Part shown: in pieces, positions 50,876 to 58,512 of the stretch
How positions within the stretch are numbered: the stretch's first letter is position 1
How the letters are laid out: each line of letters opens with the position of its first letter
Assembly (NCBI GenBank): GCA_900766585.1
Contig: CAAFVV010000037.1
Location: 1-64,000, forward strand
DNA: 64,000 bases
From: Clostridia bacterium
GTDB lineage: Bacteria > Bacillota > Clostridia > Oscillospirales > Acutalibacteraceae
Direction: 5' to 3'
Translations under genes and position numbers: made by a program
Notes under the pieces: model-generated
What the model was told of the DNA's origin: nothing
The model's input: only the letters and a program-made list of their open reading frames with translations
Databases searched by the model: none

Positions 50876-52543
50876 GTGATCCAAGGAAAATTACTGCGCG
50901 ATGCCGTTATCTCGGCCTCCAATACTCTGGCTGCCCAAAAACAGGCGGTCGATGAGCTCAACGTATTTCCCGTCCCTGACGGAGACACCGGCACCAACAT
51001 GTCCATGACCATCTCCGCCGCCCGCCGCGAGCTTGAGCGGCTTGCCGATCCCACCGTCACCGAAGTGGCGGATGTGACCGCGTCGGCAATGCTGCGCGGC
51101 GCGCGCGGCAACTCCGGCGTCATTCTGTCGCTGCTGTTCCGCGGCTTCTCCAAGGGACTGAAGGGCAAGGCTGAAGCCTCCGGCTCCGATCTGGCAGAGG
51201 CGCTCGGGCTGGGCGTCACCGCCGCTTACAAGGCGGTCATGAAGCCGACGGAGGGTACGATTCTGACCGTCGCCCGCGAGGCGGCGGAAAAGGGCCGCGC
51301 CTTTGCCAAGGAGCAGCCCGAGGCGGATTTTGCCGCTGTCTGGGATGTCATCTGCGAGGAAGCGGCGGCTTCGCTTGCGCGCACGCCTGATCTGCTGCCC
51401 ACACTGAAAAAAGCCGGTGTCGTCGATGCCGGCGGCAAGGGCTTTCTGGTCATTGCCGAGGCTATGCGCGACGTGTTCCACGGCGGCGCGGTAGCTGCCG
51501 GCGAGGAAGCGGGCGAAAAGACGGAGACGAAAGCCGTCTCTGCCGCCGGTTCCTTTGAGACAGAGATCACGTTCACCTACTGCACCGAATTTATTGTGCA
51601 GCGGAACAAAAACGAAAACCTCGACCCGCTGCGTCTGCGCGCGTATCTGGAATCCATCGGTGACTGCGTGGTCGTGGTGGACGACGACGAGATCATCAAG
51701 GTGCATGTCCACACCAACGACCCCGGCAAGGCGCTTTCCGAGGGCGTAAAATACGGACAGTTTGAGACCGTCAAGGTGGAGAACATGCGCATCCAGCACC
51801 AAAACGCCGGATGGGCGGGTGAAGAGGCGCAGGGACCCACGGCTCCTGCCCGCGTTGAGCCGGAGGAGGAATACGGCTTTGTCGCCATCGCCGCCGGTGA
51901 CGGACTTGCCGCCATGTTTCACGACCTCGGCGCAGTTCAGGTCGTGTCCGGCGGACAGACAATGAACCCCTCGACGGACGACATTCTCTCCGCCATTGAA
52001 GCGACCCCTGCCAAGGTCGTGTATGTGCTGCCGAACAACAAAAACATCATCCTTGCCGCCGAGCAGACCATTCCGCTCGCCGACCGCAAGGTGCATGTCC
52101 TCCCCACCCGCACCATCCCGCAGGGCATTGCCGCCATGCTGGCGTTTGACCCCGATTCCTCGGTTGAGGACAACCTGATGGGCATGATGCGTGCCGCCGA
52201 CAACACCTACACCGGTCAGCTCACCTATGCGGCGCGCGACAGCGAATTCTCCGGTCACCGCATCAAAGAGGGGCAGACGCTGGTGCTGGAAAACGGCAAG
52301 GTCACCTTTGCCGGCGACGACATGACCCACTGTGCTCTGAAAATGACGCGCAATCTGCTCGCCTCCCGCCGCTCTGCGGGACTCGAGACCAGCTTCATCA
52401 CGATATTCTACGGTGAAAATGTCACGGATGAAGAGGCGCAGACGCTCTGTGCCGCCGTACAGGCCAAGGCGGGCGACGCCGTCGAGGTCACGGCGCTTCC
52501 GGGCGGCCAGCCGGTCTATTACTATATCTTCTCCATAGAATAA
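50876..52543 (+). CDS. fakA: Fatty acid kinase catalytic subunit FakA
   Basis: A 555-residue DAK2-domain kinase that, with a FakB protein, phosphorylates exogenous fatty acids. The N-terminal DAK2 domain (about 1-200) holds ELNVFPVPDGDTGTNM (metal-binding Asp residues) and GARGNSGVILS. The middle domain carries the conserved CTEFIVQ. The C-terminal DegV-like region holds VVSGGQTMNPSTDD and YVLPNNKNI. It starts at GTG with AAAGGAG upstream. No FakB gene is in the window. Confidence 0.93.
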   Translation: MIQGKLLRDAVISASNTLAAQKQAVDELNVFPVPDGDTGTNMSMTISAARRELERLADPTVTEVADVTASAMLRGARGNSGVILSLLFRGFSKGLKGKAEASGSDLAEALGLGVTAAYKAVMKPTEGTILTVAREAAEKGRAFAKEQPEADFAAVWDVICEEAAASLARTPDLLPTLKKAGVVDAGGKGFLVIAEAMRDVFHGGAVAAGEEAGEKTETKAVSAAGSFETEITFTYCTEFIVQRNKNENLDPLRLRAYLESIGDCVVVVDDDEIIKVHVHTNDPGKALSEGVKYGQFETVKVENMRIQHQNAGWAGEEAQGPTAPARVEPEEEYGFVAIAAGDGLAAMFHDLGAVQVVSGGQTMNPSTDDILSAIEATPAKVVYVLPNNKNIILAAEQTIPLADRKVHVLPTRTIPQGIAAMLAFDPDSSVEDNLMGMMRAADNTYTGQLTYAARDSEFSGHRIKEGQTLVLENGKVTFAGDDMTHCALKMTRNLLASRRSAGLETSFITIFYGENVTDEEAQTLCAAVQAKAGDAVEVTALPGGQPVYYYIFSIE

Positions 52544-52561
52544 TCGGGTATTCCGATAGAA

Positions 52562-52607
52562 AACACGCGCGTTCCGCTGTCCGGCGGAACGCGCGTGTTG
52601 TTTTTTT
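52562..52607 (+). terminator. Terminator after fakA
   Basis: A perfect 16-bp stem (52562-52577 with 52584-52599) is followed by seven T residues. It separates the fakA unit from the convergent glycan operon. Confidence 0.93.
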
Positions 52608-52609
52608 AC

Positions 52610-53827
52610 TCAGATATCCAGCGCGGGCAGTCCGAGTGACCGGCGGATATGGGCAATCGCCCAGCACCACCAGGTGCTCTGTTCCCCGTTACCGGGATCG
52701 TTATACTGCCACCCCTCCGTATGCGGGGTCAGGTTCTCCGCCAGAAGCGGCGGCGTATTGACCGTCTCGATGAAATCGAGCCAATCGAGGATGTGGGCAT
52801 ATTCCCCGCAGGACAGGCTGTACACCATATCCCAACCCTGGAGCTTGCCGAGAATGGCGGGATTGATGTTTCCATCCTCGTCATCCTCGGTGCACAGATA
52901 CCACACGCCGTCGGTGTGGGGCGCGCGCCGCCACAGACGCCTACGCATCAGCGCTACCGTGCGGTCAAGCACCTCCTGCGGCAGCGGCTGCCAGCGGGCG
53001 GCAACCGGCGACAGGAGCGGCCACCCCATCCCCAAAAACGGGCGGCCGAAGCCGCCGTCCGGCAGACGCATCTCCAGATATACCGTTCCCTCCGACGTTT
53101 CGCGGGTCAGATACTTTGCCACGCCCTTGCGCAGGAGCGCCATGGTCTCCCGGTAAAACGCGGCATCAGCCGTCTCGCCGCGGCGGTCACACAGCGCCGC
53201 CATTGCCTCAAGCGTTCCGCCGAAAAAGCACTGGGTCAACAGGTCAAAGCAGCTCCACCGCCGCCCCTCGCGGCTGTGCTCAAACGCACAGTTGAACAGC
53301 AGCTTCATACTCTCCGGCGGGAACATCTGCGGATAGACGTCGATCGGCTGCTGGCCGTTGTAATAAAAGTACGGCATGTCGCAGATGATGCGCAGCAGCT
53401 GCCGGACAAACGGCATCCATTCCTCTTCAAATTCCGGTGTCAGGCGGCGATCCCGCCCCAGCCGGGCAAACGCGCCCAGCACATGCAGCGTGCCGTCCAC
53501 CTCGTCGTCCAGGCTGAACTGCTGGCTGCCGTCCTCCCCCACCGGGAACGCGACGTGCGGGATGCGCAGCACACCGCTGCGCCGCGCGGACGCCAGAGCA
53601 AAGCCGACGGCACGCTGCGCTTTCTCATATTCCTCCGTCTCGGTGAAAAACGCCTCCAGCGCCCCGACCGTGCGGCAGAATTCCGCATGACCGTAGCCGC
53701 CCGCAACGGATTCGGGGAAAAAGCCGTCCGCCCCGAGCCGCTCCTCAATACTGCGGCAGGTGGCGCGATAGATCTCCGCCACACGCCCCTCAGTGAGGCG
53801 GCGGCGCAGCTCCTGTACAGTGTCCAT
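52610..53827 (-). CDS. Putative (alpha/alpha)6-barrel glycan-active enzyme
   Basis: A 405-residue cytoplasmic protein with no signal peptide. It is helical throughout with many Trp/Tyr/Phe and paired acidic residues (SLDDEVDGT, CTEDDEDGN, FGGTLEAMAAL). That pattern fits six-hairpin (alpha/alpha)6 glycosidases, but I cannot place it in a numbered family and no catalytic residue is certain. It is the last gene of the glycan operon, 11 bp after the GH130 gene. It may act on the same imported oligosaccharide. The ATG at 53827 has GAGGAA upstream. Confidence 0.65.
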   Translation of the reverse strand: MDTVQELRRRLTEGRVAEIYRATCRSIEERLGADGFFPESVAGGYGHAEFCRTVGALEAFFTETEEYEKAQRAVGFALASARRSGVLRIPHVAFPVGEDGSQQFSLDDEVDGTLHVLGAFARLGRDRRLTPEFEEEWMPFVRQLLRIICDMPYFYYNGQQPIDVYPQMFPPESMKLLFNCAFEHSREGRRWSCFDLLTQCFFGGTLEAMAALCDRRGETADAAFYRETMALLRKGVAKYLTRETSEGTVYLEMRLPDGGFGRPFLGMGWPLLSPVAARWQPLPQEVLDRTVALMRRRLWRRAPHTDGVWYLCTEDDEDGNINPAILGKLQGWDMVYSLSCGEYAHILDWLDFIETVNTPPLLAENLTPHTEGWQYNDPGNGEQSTWWCWAIAHIRRSLGLPALDI

Positions 53828-53838
53828 GGTTATCTTCC

Positions 53839-54795
53839 TCACCGGCAGGCGTCCAGCAGCTTTTCCATGGTGGTTTCCGCCAGGCACTGGACATAGTCGG
53901 CGGCGCCGTAATAGATCTTCACCGTGCCATCCGCCTCCGGCACGACCGCGCCGGGGAACACCACGTTCGGCACCTGACCGACCATCTCATACAGCTCCTC
54001 TACATACAGGATCGGATCGCGGCTACGGCCGATCACCTTCCACGGCTTCTCAAGATCCAGCAGCATCACGCCCGCGCCGTAGTTCACGCCGTTGGAATGA
54101 GGGAACACGCCGTGATACACCGTCAGCCAGCCCTCTTTCGTCTTGATGGGCGGGGCAGCGGGACCGATCTTCTTGTTCTCCCAGTATTCCTGCGGGCGCG
54201 CGACCACGCGGCAGTTGCCCCAGTAGGTCAGATCCGGCGAGGAGGCAATCCAGATGTCGCCGTTGCTGCTACTCATCGTGTTCTGCGGGCGGTGGAGCAT
54301 ATAGTATTCGCCGTTGATCTTTTCGGGGAACAGCACCGCATTGCGGTTTAGGGTGTGCAGCGGGAAGCTGACATGGCGCAGCGTGACAAAATCCTCCGTC
54401 TCCGCGATCGCGATGCGGCAGCCGTAGTCGCCACCGACGCAGTAGACAATGTAGTATTTTCCCTCCACCGGACAGATGCGGGGGTCAAACCACGAGCCAA
54501 TCAGATGCCCCTTTTTGTGGTTGAGCCACACCACCTCGTCAAATTCCTCCTGCTGATCGGGCGCGCAGGTCAGCCTGGCGGGCGCGGGATCGGGGGTGAA
54601 GCGGATGCCGTCCCGGCTGCGGGATACCCAGATGCCCTGCGTTTTGTTCGGCTCCTCATAGCGGCTCGCCATCACATAGGTGCCATCCGGCAGCTTCACT
54701 ACGCCGGAATTGTATACGGCACAGCAGGGCACCGGCAGATCGGAGGGTTTTAAAATCGGGTTTTGCGCATAGCGGGTCAGTATCGGTTGTTTCAT
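53839..54795 (-). CDS. GH130 family glycoside phosphorylase/hydrolase
   Basis: A 318-residue five-bladed-propeller enzyme of glycoside hydrolase family 130. Family members phosphorolyse beta-1,4- or beta-1,2-mannosides. Typical stretches are YAQNPILKPSDLP, YNSGVVKLPDG, SRYEE, WFDPRICPVEGKYYIVY (probable catalytic Asp, D104), NRNAVLFPEKINGEYYMLHRP, PPIKTKEGWLTVYHG and VVFPGAVVPEADG. It has no signal, so it is cytoplasmic and acts after import. Phosphorylase versus hydrolase cannot be decided by eye. Its start overlaps the preceding gene by 4 bp. Confidence 0.9.
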   Translation of the reverse strand: MKQPILTRYAQNPILKPSDLPVPCCAVYNSGVVKLPDGTYVMASRYEEPNKTQGIWVSRSRDGIRFTPDPAPARLTCAPDQQEEFDEVVWLNHKKGHLIGSWFDPRICPVEGKYYIVYCVGGDYGCRIAIAETEDFVTLRHVSFPLHTLNRNAVLFPEKINGEYYMLHRPQNTMSSSNGDIWIASSPDLTYWGNCRVVARPQEYWENKKIGPAAPPIKTKEGWLTVYHGVFPHSNGVNYGAGVMLLDLEKPWKVIGRSRDPILYVEELYEMVGQVPNVVFPGAVVPEADGTVKIYYGAADYVQCLAETTMEKLLDACR

Positions 54796-56597
54796 GGGTT
54801 CGGTTCTCCTTTATTCTGATTTTTCTTTCGCTTGTACCGCCATACAGCCGCACCGCCGGCCGCCGCCAGCAGCACACCCGCAATCGGCAAAACGACAGCG
54901 GCAAGCGACGTTTTTCGTGCAGGCTCCGGCTGCACCCGGCTGCTCTCTTCGGTGCTGCCGGAAGTGGGATCCGCCGGCTGCTCCCCGGTCGTTTCACCGG
55001 GAGTGCCGGCCGCCTGCGTCACCCGGCTTTCGTCCGCCTTTGTCCCGCTCGCCCCGGCTGTCGTCTGCACCGGTCGGGAGGCAGTGCTCTCCTGCCGGTT
55101 GGCGGTGCGCGTTGTTCCGGACGACGAGCTGCGATAAGCCTTCGGCAGCACAACGCGCGTCAGAGCCGGATCCTCGGCGGCATTTTTGCCGAGGAAGATC
55201 TGCCGGATGGTATCCTCCTGTCCGAAGCCGTTCGGACAGCCGTCACTCTGGCGGTTGGCGACATAGTAGCCTGTACTTTTCAGCGTATAGCGGCCGCCGA
55301 ATTTCACCTGCACGTCAATATCGTCCCACTCGGCATAATCCGCCAGAAAATCGGCGGAAAAGTCCTTGCCCGGCGTATAGCCGACGGTCGGGTCGAGCGG
55401 CGACGCCGTAATGCAGCGGCGCATCGGGAACAGGATGTAATACTGCCGTCCGTTTTGGCTGCTCAGGCAATGCGTTTTGGTGTACTCCTCGATATAGAGC
55501 AGGAATTGGTTGCGATAGCTCGCAGGCTGCGTGGCAAACCACGAGATATCGTCAAAGCCCCATGTGCCGAATGCCGGGCCGTTCGAAACATTCAGCTCGC
55601 CCTGCTGCCCGTAGTTGTCAAATTCCAGCAGCGTCGGGCAGGCCTCGCAGGTAAAGCCGAGCGGATGCGTCCCGCCCGCCGCCCGCCCGAGCCATGTGCA
55701 CCAGTAGCTGCCGTTCGGCTCGCTGATGCGGCACTCATAGGCACCCGTGCTGTCGTTGTGAGCAGTCTCATTCGGCACAAGGCCGTTGCCCTGAATATCA
55801 AAGAGCAGCCGGTCGCCGACCTTGCAGCCGCCGTCCTGCATGGAGAAAAAGCTGTGGAACAGCACGATCCCGCGGCGGGCATGGGTGCGGGCATAGTCCC
55901 GGCACAGCCCCATGACGCGGCCGAGCGCCGCCAGCTCCTCGGCATAGCCGCTCTCTCCCACGCGGCGCATCGTCTCCTGCATATGGATAGATTCATAGCC
56001 ACAGTCGATATACCGCCGGATGCACCAGTAGTACCAGCGCTGCGCCTCGGGGCGCGACCAATCGGGATAGCCCGCATCATTACCCCAATAATCCGCACCG
56101 AGCTTTTCGCTGATGATATCCGCAAAGCGGAAATTGCGCTTTTCCGGCTTTTCCCCAAAGGCTTCAAACACCCAGTCGGGGATGGCGATGGAATCCACAT
56201 ACGAGCGGCGGACGATCTCCGCCGCAAACGCCTGCAGAATGATCTCCGGGTCGGCATCGTGGATGGTTTTCGCGTGCGCCTTCGCCAGCGAAAAATGCAT
56301 CTCCACCTGCGCGGCAGACGTGCATGTCCAGGCAAACACGGCGGCACGGCTGACAAATTTCGTGCCCGTGCGGCGCAAAAAGCGGATGTTTTCCTCGAGA
56401 ATCAGGTCGTCCTTTTGTTCGGCACAGATGCCGAGTCCCGATACCGCGCGCGACAGATACCGCCGCAGCACCTCCTCACTCATGGTACCGTTAAAGGTAA
56501 ATTCCGTGGTTTTTGCCGCACACATGCCGCTCACACCTCCGCAGCTGATCAAAAGGATCAGCGTCATCAACAGGGCCAAAAATTTTTTAGCGGTCAT
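54792..56597 (-). CDS. Secreted, C-terminally membrane-anchored protein of unknown family
   Basis: A 601-residue protein: signal peptide (about 1-27) and a large ectodomain (about 30-480). A Ser/Thr/Gly/Glu linker (about 490-560) leads to a TM helix and a basic tail (RYKRKKNQNK). There is no LPXTG motif. The ectodomain has features of a TIM-barrel glycosidase: many aromatics, YESIHMQET with Glu 208, and TLLEFDNYG with Glu 325 as a plausible second carboxylate. I do not recognise the family. In a GH130/ABC operon it could cut polysaccharide outside the cell. The ATG at 56597 follows AAGGAG. Confidence 0.75.
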   Translation of the reverse strand: MTAKKFLALLMTLILLISCGGVSGMCAAKTTEFTFNGTMSEEVLRRYLSRAVSGLGICAEQKDDLILEENIRFLRRTGTKFVSRAAVFAWTCTSAAQVEMHFSLAKAHAKTIHDADPEIILQAFAAEIVRRSYVDSIAIPDWVFEAFGEKPEKRNFRFADIISEKLGADYWGNDAGYPDWSRPEAQRWYYWCIRRYIDCGYESIHMQETMRRVGESGYAEELAALGRVMGLCRDYARTHARRGIVLFHSFFSMQDGGCKVGDRLLFDIQGNGLVPNETAHNDSTGAYECRISEPNGSYWCTWLGRAAGGTHPLGFTCEACPTLLEFDNYGQQGELNVSNGPAFGTWGFDDISWFATQPASYRNQFLLYIEEYTKTHCLSSQNGRQYYILFPMRRCITASPLDPTVGYTPGKDFSADFLADYAEWDDIDVQVKFGGRYTLKSTGYYVANRQSDGCPNGFGQEDTIRQIFLGKNAAEDPALTRVVLPKAYRSSSSGTTRTANRQESTASRPVQTTAGASGTKADESRVTQAAGTPGETTGEQPADPTSGSTEESSRVQPEPARKTSLAAVVLPIAGVLLAAAGGAAVWRYKRKKNQNKGEPNP

Positions 56598-56610
56598 TGT
56601 ATCTCCTTCC

Positions 56611-57600
56611 TTATCCGACGATACCGGTGCGCTCAATACTTTCCGTGAAGTATTTCTGCAGCACGGTATACATGGTCAGCAGAGGCAGAATGGACAAAAA
56701 TGCCGCCGCCTGCATTTCCGGAATCCTCGCCAGCTCATTGCGGTTTCCGTTATCCACCAAAGCGTCGCCGATATTCTGCAATGTTGTGGACACAGTGGAC
56801 ATGCTGTCAAAAAAGATTACGCAGAAATAGCTGTCGTTCCAGTACCACACCAGCGAAAACAGCGTCACGGTCAGCACCGCCGCCCCCGACAGGGGCAGCA
56901 TGATCTGCCAGAACGTGCGGAAGCGGCCGCAGCCGTCGATCGCCGCCGCATCCTGCAGATCCTTCGGCAGACCGCGGAAAAACTGGATGAAAATAAACAC
57001 AAACAGCCCGGACTTGATACCTGCGCCCAGTATGGCGGGCAGCAGATACGCCCAGTAGGTATTCGACAGCGTCACCGTAAAGGGGCTGCCGTTGAACAGG
57101 CGGGCGATCTGCCCCAGTCCGAACAGGTCAAACTGCTGGAAATACATCATTGTCGGGATGCTGACCACCTGCGGCGGCACGAGGATCGTCAGGATCAGCA
57201 GCCCGAACAGCAGCTTTTTCCCGGGAAACGTAAACCGCGCGAAGCCGTAGCCCGCCAGCATGACCGCGATCAGCTGACAGGCGGTTCCCGCCACGGTGAT
57301 GATCGCCGTGTTGCCGAAAATGCGGCCGAGATCCAGCTTTTCAATGACATTGCTGTAGTTTTCCAGTGTAAAATGCTTCGGGATCCACACCACTGTCGGG
57401 TCATACAGCTCAGACGGCAGACGCAGCGAAATGCTGAGCATCACGAGAAGGGGATACAAAAGCACAAGGCAGAGACAAAACAGGAATACCGCCCGCGCGA
57501 TACCGAACAGCGCGATACCCGCCCGGCGGGTGCGGCGTCTGAGCCGGCGCATCCGCAGAGGGTCGGCTTTAAACGCTTCGATTTGTTGTTTACAGTTCAT
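56611..57600 (-). CDS. Carbohydrate ABC transporter permease (MalG type), second pair
   Basis: A 329-residue membrane permease of the binding-protein-dependent CUT1 class. It has about six TM helices and the EAA loop for the ATPase: AAAIDGCGRFRTFWQIMLPLS. An unusually basic N-terminal stretch (RMRRLRRRTRRAG) precedes TM1. It is encoded 12 bp after its MalF-type partner. No ATPase gene is in the window; such systems often share one encoded elsewhere. Confidence 0.9.
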   Translation of the reverse strand: MNCKQQIEAFKADPLRMRRLRRRTRRAGIALFGIARAVFLFCLCLVLLYPLLVMLSISLRLPSELYDPTVVWIPKHFTLENYSNVIEKLDLGRIFGNTAIITVAGTACQLIAVMLAGYGFARFTFPGKKLLFGLLILTILVPPQVVSIPTMMYFQQFDLFGLGQIARLFNGSPFTVTLSNTYWAYLLPAILGAGIKSGLFVFIFIQFFRGLPKDLQDAAAIDGCGRFRTFWQIMLPLSGAAVLTVTLFSLVWYWNDSYFCVIFFDSMSTVSTTLQNIGDALVDNGNRNELARIPEMQAAAFLSILPLLTMYTVLQKYFTESIERTGIVG

Positions 57601-57612
57601 GCCGGCACCCCC

Positions 57613-58512
57613 TTACCGTTCCTGATAGAATGTGAAGCGGCTCATCACCGCATACACGAGCAGAATAATGACGAATACCACCAGAAAATAGCTCGTGCCG
57701 AGCGCCGCCGCATAGGACAGGTGCAGCTTCTGCGTCTGACTGACGATCAGCTTGATAATGGTGTTGCCAAACGAGGTAAAGCCGTCGATCACCGTGTAGA
57801 CCACATTCAGCAGCAAAACCGGGGTGATCATCGGCAGCGTGATCCGCCAGAAGCTCTCCCAGCGGGAGGCGCCCTCCACCTGCGCCGCCTCATAGAGGTG
57901 GCCGGGCACGCCCTGCAATGCCGCCAGAAACAGCAGAATTTGAATTCCGGACTGCCACGACAGGTCGAAAATGCTGTCGATAATGCCGTTAAACGTGCTG
58001 ATCAGCTCGGCGGACAGCCCCATATCCAAAAGCACCTCACCGAGCGAGCCGGAGGCGAACAGATCCACCGTGCGGTCACCGGACATCATCGTCTGCGCAA
58101 GCGTGTCGCCGTTGATCACCTCCAGCACCGGACCGGTCGCCACGATTACCGGCAGAAAAAATACCGCCCGCACCAGTGTGCGCCCGCGAAACTCGGACTT
58201 TAGGATCAGCGCCACAAACAGGCTGAAAAAGATGACGTAAATCGACTGGGTGAATATCCCGAGGATGGATTCAAAAAAGCTGCGGACAAAGGCGGTATCC
58301 TCGGTAAATACCCGCACAAACGTGTCCGTGCCGAACGGCCCGTAAGCCATTACCCCGTCGGGAAAGCTGACCTCATGAAACGCATAGTAAAACACCTGCA
58401 CAAACGGGCGGACAAAGAATGCCAGCGTACCGATCAGCCATGGCAGCACGAAAAGCAGCCCCGCACGCGCATCCCGCAGCGCGTTTTTATGCAAACGCCG
58501 TTGTTTAGTCAT
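57613..58512 (-). CDS. Sugar ABC transporter permease (MalF type), second pair
   Basis: A 299-residue permease with about six TM helices. The start ARAGLLFVLPWLIGTLAFFVRP is typical of UgpA/MalF-like subunits, and the EAA loop reads AAQVEGASRWESFWRITLPMI. Its start overlaps the end of the DUF5696 gene by 8 bp, so translation is probably coupled. Confidence 0.9.
   Translation of the reverse strand: MTKQRRLHKNALRDARAGLLFVLPWLIGTLAFFVRPFVQVFYYAFHEVSFPDGVMAYGPFGTDTFVRVFTEDTAFVRSFFESILGIFTQSIYVIFFSLFVALILKSEFRGRTLVRAVFFLPVIVATGPVLEVINGDTLAQTMMSGDRTVDLFASGSLGEVLLDMGLSAELISTFNGIIDSIFDLSWQSGIQILLFLAALQGVPGHLYEAAQVEGASRWESFWRITLPMITPVLLLNVVYTVIDGFTSFGNTIIKLIVSQTQKLHLSYAAALGTSYFLVVFVIILLVYAVMSRFTFYQER

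Noticed and set aside
56113..58203. 696-residue plus-strand frame
   Set aside because: It is antisense to two permease genes and the unknown secreted protein; Gln/His/Arg-rich and without a ribosome site.
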